DNA from: Neobacillus cucumis | GTDB taxonomy: Bacteria > Bacillota > Bacilli > Bacillales_B > DSM-18226 | Reading direction: 5' to 3' | Assembly (NCBI RefSeq): GCF_023715505.1 | Contig: NZ_JAMBOH010000002.1 | Location: 248,001 to 312,000, forward strand | Length of the DNA: 64,000 bases | Shown: positions 27,501 through 35,788 of the stretch, piece by piece | Position numbering within the stretch: position 1 is the stretch's first letter | How the letters are laid out: every line of letters starts with the position of its first letter | The notes under the pieces: model-generated | Database searches by the model: none | The model's input: the letters and a program-made list of their open reading frames with translations, nothing else | Told to the model about the DNA's origin: nothing | Program-made: the position numbers and the translations under genes

Positions 27501-27958
27501 GTTGTTATGTAAATACCATCCGTTACAATATGGTTTACTTCTCTTGTTTTTAACCAGACATTCCGATAAATACCAGCTCCCGAGTACCATCTGCTATTCG
27601 GACTTTGATGCACCACTTTGACGAGAATCTCATTTTCCCCTTCCACAAGGGTGTCTGTGATCTCATGTTCAAATGATGAATATCCATACTTCCATTCGCC
27701 TATATACTGTTGATTCACATAAAGCGAAGAATCCATATACACACCATCAAAGCATAAGAGGACCTGCTTGCCTTCGCTGGAAAAGGTAAATCTCTTACGA
27801 TACCATCCGATACTGTTTTCATATAGATTTCTGGTATTATAGATAAGCCAATCATGGGGCAAATCAACAGGTTCAAATGTTAGACCGGAACTATCAGGCA
27901 CGTCAAGACCGCTTTTTGTAAATTCCCAGCCATCATTAAAAAGTAATTTTTTATTCAT
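24539..27958 (-). CDS. Glycoside hydrolase family 2 enzyme (beta-galactosidase-like), 1139 residues
   Basis: A large cytoplasmic GH2 enzyme. It has an N-terminal jelly-roll sugar-binding domain (1-140), an Ig-like domain, and a TIM barrel with acid/base E376 in WSIGNE and nucleophile E455 in YGSETAS. Beyond about residue 570 come further beta-sandwich domains (DUF4982-like, Ig-like) and a C-terminal region from about 900 that looks carbohydrate-binding. No signal peptide or anchor is seen, unusual for an enzyme with so many accessory domains. In GH2 this layout is usually annotated beta-galactosidase. In a xylan operon its real substrate could instead be a galactose or arabinose side chain, or another hemicellulose decoration. 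It starts at ATG 27958, 95 bases after the ThuA-like gene. Confidence 0.85.
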   Translation of the reverse strand: MNKKLLFNDGWEFTKSGLDVPDSSGLTFEPVDLPHDWLIYNTRNLYENSIGWYRKRFTFSSEGKQVLLCFDGVYMDSSLYVNQQYIGEWKYGYSSFEHEITDTLVEGENEILVKVVHQSPNSRWYSGAGIYRNVWLKTREVNHIVTDGIYITTKQNEDGWQVKVDTEMNLAEDVQLTHTIMYQDKIIASSAEKIAAGGHSRLHNQQSLLVENPKVWSTDEPNLYQLITQLTPINTDEEVESVSQNIGFRTITLDPNQGFKLNGKKMKLNGVCEHHDLGALGAAFNKTALKRRFTILKEMGVNAIRTAHNMPAKEWMDLADEMGFLIVSEAFDMWERSKTRYDYARFFKDWALKDIKSWVMRDRNHPSLLMWSIGNEIYDTHADERGQEITRMLIDEVRKYDPNENARVTIGSNYMPWENAQKCADLVKVAGYNYGEKYYQKHHDEHPEWIIYGSETASVVQSRGIYHFPFEKSILADDDEQCSALGNSSTSWGAKSAEACILAERDTPFSLGQFIWTGFDYIGEPTPYHTKNSYFGQIDTATFKKDSYYIYQSVWTDYKTKPMVHILPYWDFNKGQMIDVRVCSNAPKIELQFNGTTIGTHEIDHEHGTQLAGWWKIPYEEGELKAIAFDEAGSIIATDVKKSFGDAKKISLHADKKQLIANGTDLIFVEISMEDENGTLVENANNRVRVDVTGAARLIGLDNGDSTDYDQYKGVSRRLFSGKLMAIIGATLESGTIQLEVSSEGLESQKVEFEALPVKDDLVEGISADTRNQDLPIVMGMSEDIPLRKIEIISEDGQVFDASQKERIVRARFFPENTSYREVEWSAVNETGIESNIAIVEAFGQEAKITALGDGEFRVRCTSKNGTDKTKLISQLEFTVEGLGTAYKDPYGFISAGLYDYSKGEVGNGNERGIATARDGETQVGFRGIDFGTYGSDMITIPIFALSSEEYSLQIWEGMPDEAGSELLADVIYQKESKWNVYQEETYQLSKRLQGITSICFVLDKKVHIKGFSFEKKNRAFERNLAADSDHIYGDTFTVRENNVEGIGNNVSLEFEQLDFTSEGAAKLVIFGRSPIDKNTIHIRFANEAGESNQLVEFTQSDDYEERIFEVERITGIQKVTFIFLPGSNFDFGWFRFER

Positions 27959-27994
27959 GTTTAGGTTTATTCACCTCTTACTAGATTTACTTTT

Positions 27995-28027
27995 AAATAG
28001 AGCTGACTTGTTTGGCCAGCTCTATTT
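27995..28027 (-). terminator. Intercistronic hairpin between ThuA-like and GH2 genes
   Basis: A perfect 11-bp stem AAATAGAGCTG / CAGCTCTATTT with an 11-base loop. The minus-strand tail has only three U and then A residues, so it is more likely an attenuator or RNA-stability element than a full terminator. Confidence 0.55.
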
Positions 28028-28053
28028 GATTCTTTAACAAAATTTTAGCAAGC

Positions 28054-28706
28054 TTACTTAGAGACAATCCAATTGATACAGTTTCCCAAAACGTTCAAAA
28101 ATTCTTGATTCAACAGACCCTGTTTGGTATGGGCGGGTGTTAAACAACATACCCTTCCTTCCCCAAAGAATGTGACCATCCCGCCACAGCTTGGCCATCA
28201 ATGGATTCCGATTGTAAAAAGACATTGGTATTAGCCTCATCACATTGGACGAAATAATGTTCATCCGAAAATTCAAAGAAAGAAGGACCTGGAAGGAATG
28301 AATTTTTTTCTATGGTAGAATACTTTACAACCTGATGCTTTTCTGGATGATAAAGAAATGATCCTCTTAACATCTTGGTGTAGCCGCTTTCAGAAGAATA
28401 GGACGCTAATCCAGAGTGCCAAGCCAACCAGCCTCCGCCTTTTTGTACATATCTAGTAATCTCTGAAGCAAGATCCTCTGTCATCCAATCCCTTACGAGT
28501 TCATCCGTCGGATTTAAGCGATTCTCCTTAAAAAGAATCACTCCATCTGGCTGGTCTAAAAGCTCGTGTTTTAAAGTTTCATAGGATCCAAAAACGAGTT
28601 GAACCTCTTCACGTCCGAAATTGGTACGAACCGCCTCCTCAAGCGACTCTTTCGCCCACTCTGCCGGGTGATAATAATCTCCTAAAATAGCCAGCAATTT
28701 CACCAT
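28054..28706 (-). pseudogene. ThuA-like domain gene with a single-base frameshift
   Basis: The N-terminal 185 residues (MVKLLAILGDYYHPAEW... WLAWHSGLASYSS) match ThuA-like (trehalose utilisation) proteins. The frame ends early at 28140 with the non-family tail KEGYVV. Reading one base back at about 28157-28158, in a G-rich run, restores GRVCCLTPAHTKQGLLNQEF and a normal end NCINWIVSK with stop at 28054, giving about 217 residues as expected. So one G appears lost, by real mutation or by sequencing error. ThuA-like proteins have a class-I-glutamine-amidotransferase-like fold; their role in sugar metabolism is not well defined. It sits in the xylan operon between an SDR gene and the GH2 gene. 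Confidence 0.82.
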
Positions 28707-28734
28707 TCGCTATCCCTCACAAAAATTTGTTTAA

Positions 28735-29430
28735 TTAAATAGGCATCGGATTTCCTTTATAATCGATAAAAACGTATTTACTTTCAACTGCCGGTCTTTG
28801 TTCAATAAGATTGAAAATTCCTTTTGCCGTATCATCAGGATTTCCTGGGGCATTTATTCCACCCATATCTGTCTTGATCCATCCAGGATGAACAGCATAA
28901 ACCTGAATATTTTTCTCATTCACATATTTACTCAATTGTTGAGAAAACATATTAAGGGCGGTTTTAGATGCAGCATAAGCATAATCTCCACCATAAGCGT
29001 TTGCAATACTTCCCGCTTCAGAAGAAATATTGATAATGGATGAACTGTCGCCCAATAACAATAAAGGAAGGAAATGTTTGACGACTCTCATTGGACCAAA
29101 CAGATTGATATCAAAGGATACTTGAACTTGATCCAAGTCTAAATCTTCTATTTTTTCATCCCGTCCCAACAGGATTCCAGCATTATTAATAATGGCGTCA
29201 ATGGTTCCAAATTGCTCTTTGACAAAATTGGCAGCTTGTAGTACAGAATCTTCCTTTGTCACATCTAATGGAACAATCGTAATAGACTTTGAGAATTCAA
29301 GATCAGATAATTTTTCTCTTCCTTGTTCTGGATCTCTAACTCCTGCAACAATATGATGTCCTTTTTCTGCCCCTAATTTGGCGAGCGCCAATCCTAAGCC
29401 TCGATTGGCACCTGTTATTAAAATCCTCAT
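28735..29430 (-). CDS. Short-chain dehydrogenase/reductase
   Basis: A 231-residue SDR. The Rossmann motif TGANRGLG is at 6-13, NNAG near 85, catalytic Ser in INISSEAGS and Y-x-x-x-K in YAYAASKTALN near 149-153. A C-terminal HPGWIKTDMGG block is typical of the C-factor/sniffer-like subfamily. ATG at 29430 is chosen because AGGTGA lies nine bases upstream; a TTG at 29451 has no site. The substrate is unknown. It is cotranscribed in the xylosidase operon with short gaps on both sides, so a role in sugar or aldehyde interconversion is plausible. Confidence 0.85.
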   Translation of the reverse strand: MRILITGANRGLGLALAKLGAEKGHHIVAGVRDPEQGREKLSDLEFSKSITIVPLDVTKEDSVLQAANFVKEQFGTIDAIINNAGILLGRDEKIEDLDLDQVQVSFDINLFGPMRVVKHFLPLLLLGDSSSIINISSEAGSIANAYGGDYAYAASKTALNMFSQQLSKYVNEKNIQVYAVHPGWIKTDMGGINAPGNPDDTAKGIFNLIEQRPAVESKYVFIDYKGNPMPI

Positions 29431-29471
29431 CTTATAATCACCTGCCTGCAAAATTTAATTGGGAGTCTCTT

Positions 29472-29948
29472 TTAATTGTCATTTTCTAATAGCTCTAAAA
29501 TAATTTTTAAATCCTTAAAGGTATCCATGTATGCATACCTTCCTCCTGTGTACTCGCCTTTTTGCATTAAGGGCATTTGGTTTCTTTCCATCAGAGTAAT
29601 TTTTTCTTTCATCCCTTTTATAATGAAAGCAATATGATGCGGACCTTCACCATGCTCGTCGAGGTATTCTCTCCATGTACTTGGATGCTGGTCTGGTTCA
29701 ATTAATTCTAATTGAAGAGACCCCATATCAAAGAAGGCGAGTTTGGCACGTGCTTCGGTTGAATTCCCTTTATATTCTGTCTCGGCTTTATCCACCGCAT
29801 CAGTATGACTCCAGCCCGGATTTTTCACACCAAAGAAATCAGCATACGCTTGACTGGTTTTTTCAATATCATGAACAAGGATTCCAATTTGAGCAATGAC
29901 ATTCGTACCGAGTATATTTTTCTCTGCAACTTGATCTATATTAGCCAT
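29472..29948 (-). CDS. VOC-family (glyoxalase-like) protein
   Basis: A 158-residue protein with two beta-alpha-beta-beta-beta modules of the vicinal oxygen chelate fold. The first starts at VIAQIGILVHDIEKTSQAYADFFG. The metal-ligand area includes LQLELIEPD and GPHHIAFIIKG, resembling methylmalonyl-CoA epimerase or lactoylglutathione lyase relatives. Candidate metal ligands are the His/Glu residues in these strands. The substrate is unknown. In the same operon with sugar dehydrogenases, isomerisation or detoxification of a sugar-derived carbonyl is possible but unproven. ATG at 29948 with AAGAGGGAA upstream. Confidence 0.82.
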   Translation of the reverse strand: MANIDQVAEKNILGTNVIAQIGILVHDIEKTSQAYADFFGVKNPGWSHTDAVDKAETEYKGNSTEARAKLAFFDMGSLQLELIEPDQHPSTWREYLDEHGEGPHHIAFIIKGMKEKITLMERNQMPLMQKGEYTGGRYAYMDTFKDLKIILELLENDN

Positions 29949-29988
29949 AAAATTCCCTCTTTTCGATAGTTAAATTGATTACAGCCGC

Positions 29989-31050
29989 CTATACATTTTT
30001 CTTATCTGGATAAATCATAATCTTGATGCTGGTATCCTTTTGTGTCCTAGCCATCTCCACGGCTTCCTTGATGTCACTTAGCGCATACTTATGTGTAATC
30101 ACTTTTTCAATATCACAATCAGATTTACCTAACGCCTGAATGGCCGCAGGATAGGTGTTGGCATAGCGAAAAAGACCATAAACATCAATTTCTCCATCAA
30201 TTAACTGATTGATATCAAGGGGAATTTCATTTGTGGTTGGCATTCCAACGAAAACAATTCTTCCGCCACGATTGACCACTTTTACGGTATCCGAAATAGC
30301 CCTTTGATTCCCCGATGATTCTACAACGACGGTAATACCTTTTCCACCAGTTCGTTCTTCAAGCCGCTCTTTCACATTTTCATTAAGCGGATCAAGCACA
30401 TCCGTTACTCCCATTTCCAGAGCTAGTTCTCTGCGAAAAGGAACCACATCACTGGCATAAATCTCTGTAACACCAAACATTTTTGCTGCCTGAATGGCAA
30501 GTAAGCCAATTGGACCGAGTCCGCTGATAAATACGCGGTCTGCTTGTGTCACCTTTCCGCGATTCATCGCATGAAAACCTACTGATAACGGCTCAAGCAA
30601 GGCACCTTCCTCATAACTCATGGTGTCTGGCAATTTAAACAGCATATCGCTTCGAATCGCGATATACTCAGCCCAAGCACCATCCACTGGCGGGGTGGCC
30701 AAAAACACAACATCAGGACATAAATTATATCTTCCCGACTTACAATAATCACATCTTCCACAAGTGACCCCTGGTTCTACTGCTACTCGGTCGCCTACGG
30801 ATACATTGGTAACAGAATCTCCTACCTTTACAACTTCTCCGGCTAATTCATGTCCTAGAATAATCGGCTCTTTTACGACATAACGGCCGATTTTTCCATG
30901 TTCATAATAATGGACATCTGAACCACAGACACCAATGCAATACACTTTGATTAATGCTTCATCTTCCTTGGGCTCCGGAATGTTGATTTGTTTTACTTCC
31001 ATATCGAGTGGCTTTGCCATCACTGCGGCATTCATTGAACCTGTTGTCAT
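29989..31050 (-). CDS. Zinc-dependent polyol dehydrogenase (xylitol/sorbitol dehydrogenase type)
   Basis: A 353-residue medium-chain dehydrogenase. Catalytic zinc ligands are C42 in GVCGSDVHYYEHG and H67/E68 in ILGHELAG. A structural-zinc loop holds four cysteines (CGRCDYCKSGRYNLC), and the NAD fold is GLGPIGLLAIQAAK. The HYYEHGxIG signature and length match the sorbitol/xylitol dehydrogenase (L-iditol 2-dehydrogenase) group. The acidic residue after the second strand (ASDVV) favours NAD over NADP. It probably interconverts xylitol and D-xylulose, or a related pair, feeding XylB. It is the second gene of the xylosidase operon, 27 bases after the xylosidase stop. Confidence 0.87.
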   Translation of the reverse strand: MTTGSMNAAVMAKPLDMEVKQINIPEPKEDEALIKVYCIGVCGSDVHYYEHGKIGRYVVKEPIILGHELAGEVVKVGDSVTNVSVGDRVAVEPGVTCGRCDYCKSGRYNLCPDVVFLATPPVDGAWAEYIAIRSDMLFKLPDTMSYEEGALLEPLSVGFHAMNRGKVTQADRVFISGLGPIGLLAIQAAKMFGVTEIYASDVVPFRRELALEMGVTDVLDPLNENVKERLEERTGGKGITVVVESSGNQRAISDTVKVVNRGGRIVFVGMPTTNEIPLDINQLIDGEIDVYGLFRYANTYPAAIQALGKSDCDIEKVITHKYALSDIKEAVEMARTQKDTSIKIMIYPDKKNV

Positions 31051-31077
31051 ATCCTTTTATCCTTTCTCGAGGTACGT

Positions 31078-32688
31078 TTATTTTTCATCTCGTTCACGGT
31101 AGGTAAAAAAGTCAAAATCCGCATGTTTCTTCCTGCCGCTTAAATCTTGGGCACATAAGCCAATAAATGCGCCTGTGAATCCCTGATCGAGTAATGTACC
31201 GCCCTTTTTCAGTTCCACATGATCATCAGATATTTTGCTGGCATCTAAGACTGGGCCGATCTTAGCCCAATTGATACCGTCTTCAGAAAAGTAGAATTGG
31301 AGCTCCGCATAATGAAGATCGGCTTTTAAGAATACTTGGTTCCAACCGTCTATTGATATTGGAGTGTCGAGCGGCTCTGTGTAGACCCCCTGGTCACTGG
31401 CGATAATCCCAATACATTTGCCTAGCTCTTCGTCATGACTTATCCAAAGATAGTAGTAATTTCGACTGTTGTAATAGTAAACAAGCCCAGCCATCTGTTG
31501 AAAGGTTTCCGGTTCAAATTCCACAACAGTCTCAGCTGTTACCGAAAAGGCCTGCTGTCTGCGGGCGATCAAGCTTTGTCTATGTGAAGAACTAAACGAT
31601 TCTCTTCCTTTTAATCTTAAATAACCTGGTCTCTCTTTGATAGAAACCCATTCTTCTGTAAATGGTACTCGAAGGGAACTAAAATGAATGCTTGGTTCTT
31701 CCCCATCAAAATGATCGGTTTCAGGCTCTCTTTCAAAAGGGCATTCAGGTAATGAAGGAAGTTCCACTTTTGCATCCGGACTAGTAGTTCCATTCGCAAG
31801 CCTGAGCCATCCATCTTCGGTCCAAACTCCTTTTTGAATTGCTGTCTCCCTGCCAAGATTGCAGTTCATCGAAGGCTTCAGAGGGCGTCCTGTTAGATGA
31901 ACTAAATACAGCTCATTTGTTTGTGTATGGACGATGCTGGCATGTCCCGCCTTTTGAAGTTCAAGCTCCGGTTTGCCAGACGAAGTCAAAATTGGTCCTG
32001 TGGGGTCAACCTCGTAAGGGCCGAATAATGACTCGGAGCGGGCCACTGTGACTGCATGCTCAAATCTTGTCCCACCTTCAGCAGTCATCAAATAATAATA
32101 ATCATTGTGCTTATATAAATGAGGGGCTTCTGTTAATCCTAACTTTGTTCCTTTAAAGATATTATGGATCGGTCCGATTAATTTCTTCTCCTCAGGGGAA
32201 TATTCCTGAAGCAAGATGCCGCCAAAGGAATTTTTGTTTTTCCGGTGATCCCACACCATATTCACAAGCCATTTTCTCCCGTCGTCATCATGAAATAGGG
32301 ATGGATCAAACCCACTGCTATTTAAATAAATCGGTTCGGACCATGGACCCATAATATCGTTAGCAGTAATGAGATAATTGTGGGTATCTTTAAATGGTCC
32401 AATATGACTTTTCACATCGGTGTAGATTAAGTAGAATGTTCCATTATCATAGCTCAAGCATGGAGCCCATACTCCTCCAGAATCCGGATCCCCAAGCATA
32501 TCCACTTGACTTTTACGTGTTAATGGATGGGTTAGTAATCTCCAATTCTTTAAATCTCTTGAATAATGGATTTGTACCCCGGGAAACCATTCAAAAGTGG
32601 ACGTTGCAATATAATAATCATCTTCTACTCTTACAATGGAAGGATCCGGGTTAAACCCTGGCAAAATCGGATTCGTAACGAAAGACAC
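31078..32688 (-). CDS. xynB: GH43 beta-xylosidase (intracellular)
   Basis: A 536-residue enzyme with a five-bladed propeller catalytic domain (about 1-320) and a C-terminal beta-sandwich (about 325-530). Catalytic residues fall exactly at D15 (FNPDPS), D128 (GFDPSLF) and E187 (LTEAPHLY), the numbering known for the G. stearothermophilus GH43 beta-xylosidase. It releases D-xylose from the non-reducing ends of xylo-oligosaccharides by inversion. There is no signal peptide, so it is cytoplasmic. It is the first gene of an eight-gene operon, behind an extended -10 promoter overlapped upstream by a XylR-like operator (32759-32787). The start ATG is 32688. Confidence 0.93.
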   Translation of the reverse strand: MSFVTNPILPGFNPDPSIVRVEDDYYIATSTFEWFPGVQIHYSRDLKNWRLLTHPLTRKSQVDMLGDPDSGGVWAPCLSYDNGTFYLIYTDVKSHIGPFKDTHNYLITANDIMGPWSEPIYLNSSGFDPSLFHDDDGRKWLVNMVWDHRKNKNSFGGILLQEYSPEEKKLIGPIHNIFKGTKLGLTEAPHLYKHNDYYYLMTAEGGTRFEHAVTVARSESLFGPYEVDPTGPILTSSGKPELELQKAGHASIVHTQTNELYLVHLTGRPLKPSMNCNLGRETAIQKGVWTEDGWLRLANGTTSPDAKVELPSLPECPFEREPETDHFDGEEPSIHFSSLRVPFTEEWVSIKERPGYLRLKGRESFSSSHRQSLIARRQQAFSVTAETVVEFEPETFQQMAGLVYYYNSRNYYYLWISHDEELGKCIGIIASDQGVYTEPLDTPISIDGWNQVFLKADLHYAELQFYFSEDGINWAKIGPVLDASKISDDHVELKKGGTLLDQGFTGAFIGLCAQDLSGRKKHADFDFFTYRERDEK

Positions 32689-32743
32689 TACAATCTCCTC
32701 CTTAGTTGATAAAATTTCTACGTTTATTAAAAAACCTAATTTT

Positions 32744-32787
32744 ATTATATCACCGCCTACTTAGTTTGCGTATTCAACAAACTAAGT
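32744..32787 (-). promoter_or_regulatory. xynB promoter with XylR-like operator
   Basis: A perfect 10-bp inverted repeat ACTTAGTTTG / CAAACTAAGT (32759-32768, 32778-32787) has the core AGTTTGN-N7-ACAAACT of Bacillus XylR operators. On the minus strand it is followed by an extended -10, TGATATAAT (TATAAT at 32749-32744), so a bound repressor would cover the -35 zone. No xylR gene is present in the window. Confidence 0.75.
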
Positions 32788-32803
32788 TTTTTTATATAAA
32801 AGC

Positions 32804-33115
32804 TTAATGGCTTACTATTTTTAGTAATAGCATTCTTGTAAGTCCAGCCAATCGATTTTGGCTTGGGTTAGCTGAATATGCAGCCTCTCCATACTGGAAT
32901 GCATTCCAGCTGTTGTCATTGGATCTAATGACGTACAAGTCGACGAAGGGTCGATTTAACGCATAGGCTAAGGCAATTTGGATTAGTGAAACACTGTTTT
33001 TTTCACCCCAGCTCCTCTTCCTCTGCCCTGCGACCGCTCCCAATTGTCTTCATGAAAAGCGAGCCATTTCTGGATCATCTGTTTGATTGGGAGAACCATA
33101 CGAATGAAATTTTAA
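32804..33115 (-). pseudogene. Aldo-keto reductase C-terminal remnant
   Basis: Conceptual pieces in all three minus-strand frames read as one degraded AKR C-terminus. DDPEMAR is followed, in another frame, by FHEDNWERS, and then by EKNSVSLIQIALAYALNRPF, the family's typical helix 'xxIQIALAYVLNQPF'. The segments are joined only through at least two or three frameshifts, and no start or N-terminal part remains. The next gene (Gfo/Idh/MocA) begins immediately upstream. This is a decayed gene fragment and not a real 79-residue ORF. Confidence 0.6.
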
Positions 33116-33117
33116 TT

Positions 33118-34119
33118 TTAAATAAGTGACACCCGCTGTTTATTTTTTGCCGATAACAAACACGCATCGATGACTTTCATATTTCTGATAGCATCTTCCG
33201 CTGGAAAACGGGGCGATGTGCCGCCAATAATACTTTTGGCAAATTCATCCACCTGGATGGTATACTGATTAAGTTCTTTACTTGGTTCGGTTCGTGTTTC
33301 CCCTTCAACGGTAACTTTAAAATCCCCTCCTAAATCGGAATTTACGATAAAGGCGTTTGGAATATCTATCCTTCCTTTTGTCCCTACAATTTGAAGGGTA
33401 TTTTGAAAATGAGCCCACATGCCGCACATAATGGTTACTCCAATATTTTCAGGGAACTCAATTAAGCCAGATACCATCATATCGACATGATCATGTTCGG
33501 GTGAGAAAAATGTTTGTACGGTAACCGCTTCTGGTTCCCGCTCCAACAAATATCTTGCTGCACTAATCGGATAACAACCAACATCATATATGGAACCTCC
33601 GCCCCACTCAGCACGGTAGCGGACATTGTCTTTGTCTCCGGCATTATTAAAGGTAAAGGTTCCGTGCAGTCCGCGAATGGTTCCTATTTCTCCGGAATTT
33701 AAAATTTCCTTAATTCGTTCATATCGAGGGTGATAACGGTACATAAATGCTTCGCCCAGTTTCACCCCAGACTCTTTGCATGCCCAAACCATCTCTCTAG
33801 CTTCTTCCTGATTTAGGGCAAGCGGCTTTTCACATAGAACGTGCTTTCCAACTTTTGCGGCTTTTATGGTCCATTCTTTATGCAGATGATTTGGCAGGGG
33901 AATGTAAACCACGTCGATTTCAGGGTCTTGCAAAAGTGCTTCATAACTACCGTATGCTCGTTCAATGCCTAATTCAGCAGCCGTCGATCTTGCTTTCTCT
34001 AACCCCCGGCTGGCAATCGCAAGCACCACACTGGTTTCAGAGTTTTTAATTGCTGGAATTACAGAGTGGATGGCAATATTGGCACATCCTAGGACTCCCC
34101 AGCGCAGCTTCTGATTCAT
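33118..34119 (-). CDS. Gfo/Idh/MocA-family NAD(P)-dependent sugar oxidoreductase
   Basis: A 333-residue enzyme. The N-terminal Rossmann domain starts RWGVLGCANIA, and the family lysine lies in CEKPLALN (about 95-102). The C-terminal alpha/beta dehydrogenase domain carries EAFMYRYHPRYERI and the GGSIYDVGCYPI motif, whose Asp/Cys-Tyr region holds the catalytic histidine in relatives. The closest groups are D-xylose 1-dehydrogenases and 1,5-anhydrofructose-type reductases. It could oxidise xylose or reduce a keto-sugar in the xylan pathway. It is transcribed on its own or as the start of a unit now ending in the AKR remnant; AGGAGGAAATT lies upstream. Confidence 0.85.
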   Translation of the reverse strand: MNQKLRWGVLGCANIAIHSVIPAIKNSETSVVLAIASRGLEKARSTAAELGIERAYGSYEALLQDPEIDVVYIPLPNHLHKEWTIKAAKVGKHVLCEKPLALNQEEAREMVWACKESGVKLGEAFMYRYHPRYERIKEILNSGEIGTIRGLHGTFTFNNAGDKDNVRYRAEWGGGSIYDVGCYPISAARYLLEREPEAVTVQTFFSPEHDHVDMMVSGLIEFPENIGVTIMCGMWAHFQNTLQIVGTKGRIDIPNAFIVNSDLGGDFKVTVEGETRTEPSKELNQYTIQVDEFAKSIIGGTSPRFPAEDAIRNMKVIDACLLSAKNKQRVSLI

Positions 34120-34321
34120 TTTAATTTCCTCCTAATAAACTTATGAAATTATGAACATGCTTCTAAATGTTTGTTGGATGACTAAATGAAGTATCTAAAT
34201 AGCACTATTCAGCTTGACTCTAGCTAGTAGGCTAAATAAACTCAGCTTATATATTCTTCATGTCTTACCATGTTCCTTCTAATATCTCTCTTTTCCGTAA
34301 ATTTTTATCTATTTCCATAAA

Positions 34322-34349
34322 ACACCCCGCCTTTTTACGACGGGGGAAA
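34322..34349 (-). terminator. Terminator after the MATE gene
   Basis: On the minus strand, stem CCCCG / CGGGG (plus-strand arms 34325-34329 and 34341-34345) with an 11-base loop and a TGTTTTA tail, about 20 bases after the stop. The rest of the 34120-34367 gap shows nothing recognisable. Confidence 0.65.
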
Positions 34350-34367
34350 ATTGTCGATTATTCATTT

Positions 34368-35741
34368 TTAGGCAGTTGGTGATACTTGATTTTGAACTAA
34401 GACTTTTTTTTCCCATGCCCTGCTTTTCCATCTAAAGTACATCGTAATCCCTCTAACCCACTCATCCACAATAAAGGCGACCCAAATACCTGGCAGTCCG
34501 ATTCCGAGATGTATTCCTAAGAAGTAAGCTAGCGGCACGCAAATCCCCCACATGGAGATAACGGCCATTTTAACGGAGATGGTTGTATCACCGGCTGCTC
34601 TTAGTGAACTAATCACGACCAAGTTAAACGTTCGGCCCGGCTCCAGAATGAAACAAAACAATAATAATTTGCTTCCCATGGAAATAATCTCTTTATTATC
34701 TGTAAAAATCGAAAGAAGAGATTCCCGGAAGAAACATATAAGTACGGCAATCCCAAAGGTGAGAGTAAAGCTATATTTTAAGCTTTTTAATAATTGGCGA
34801 TAGGCACCATCAAAATCACGGGCACCTACCTTATAACCTATTAAAATCTGTGTTCCCTGACCCATGGCCAAGCCAAATAAAACAATATATGAATTGACGC
34901 TTTGTGTATAAACACGGGTGGTTAAGGCCGCAGCACCCAGAACAGCGATCATCGATGTTATCACCAACTGACTGGCGTTGTAGCATAGTTGTTCACTAGC
35001 AGCCGGTATACCAATTTTTAAGATTTTTTTAATTTGTGTCCGATCACTTGTTAGATAATCCTTTAATTTGATATTCAGCGAGATCCGTTTATACATAATC
35101 CAGAGGATCACCAGTAGGGCTACTGTCCTGCTTATTCCTGTAGAGATAGCCGTCCCTTTTACGCCCAGTTGAGGGAATCCCAATAAACCAAAAATCAAAA
35201 TACTATTGATGGCTAAATGAATCATGTTCATGAACATAGACACAAACATCGCATCTCTCGTGTAACCATTCGCCCTTAAAATAGAGGATACCGTTTGCAA
35301 TAATGCCTGGATAAAAAGAGTTCCTCCAACAATGGAAAGATATTGCTTTCCTAGTCCGGCAAGATGTTCGGGAAGATGAAAGAATGCCAAAAATTCACCT
35401 TTAAAAATGACCATGATTAAACTAATAATTAAACCAACGATAAAATTTAGCTTAATTGACATGGTCGTCACGATTTTTGCCTGTTCACGTAAACCCGCTC
35501 CCAAGTATTGGGAGAGGACCACTGCTGTCCCCATTGAAACAAAATTAAAGATGAGGATGGTAAAGAAAACTAGTTGATTCGATACCCCGACAGCGGCTAC
35601 TGCATCATCAGAGATATGGGACAGCATGATGGTATCCGTGCTGCCCATAATGACTTGAAGAAAAAGTTCAATAAAAATTGGCCATGTTAACTTGAGCAAA
35701 CTTACTTGTGGCGCCGCTCCCTGGCTTTTTGCCATTTCCAT
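34368..35741 (-). CDS. MATE-family efflux transporter
   Basis: A 457-residue, 12-helix transporter of the multidrug and toxin extrusion family. The N-terminal half has LLKLTWPIFIELFLQVIMGSTDTIMLSHIS and SQYLGAG. The second half repeats the pattern with IGIPAASEQLCYNASQLVITSMIAVLGAAALTTRVY. Such proteins export cationic drugs or metabolites in exchange for H+ or Na+. It begins 48 bases after the alpha-glucuronidase stop and is last in the aldouronate operon. It may export a toxic or aromatic by-product released with glucuronoxylan (inference). The substrate is unknown. Confidence 0.87.
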   Translation of the reverse strand: MEMAKSQGAAPQVSLLKLTWPIFIELFLQVIMGSTDTIMLSHISDDAVAAVGVSNQLVFFTILIFNFVSMGTAVVLSQYLGAGLREQAKIVTTMSIKLNFIVGLIISLIMVIFKGEFLAFFHLPEHLAGLGKQYLSIVGGTLFIQALLQTVSSILRANGYTRDAMFVSMFMNMIHLAINSILIFGLLGFPQLGVKGTAISTGISRTVALLVILWIMYKRISLNIKLKDYLTSDRTQIKKILKIGIPAASEQLCYNASQLVITSMIAVLGAAALTTRVYTQSVNSYIVLFGLAMGQGTQILIGYKVGARDFDGAYRQLLKSLKYSFTLTFGIAVLICFFRESLLSIFTDNKEIISMGSKLLLFCFILEPGRTFNLVVISSLRAAGDTTISVKMAVISMWGICVPLAYFLGIHLGIGLPGIWVAFIVDEWVRGITMYFRWKSRAWEKKVLVQNQVSPTA

Positions 35742-35788
35742 TACAGTTCCACCTTTGACATGAAGGTAGAAAACATTAACACATAGTC

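Noticed and set aside
32804..33043. A 79-codon independent gene
   Set aside because: Its sequence is a fragment of an aldo-keto reductase continued in other frames, so it is a remnant.
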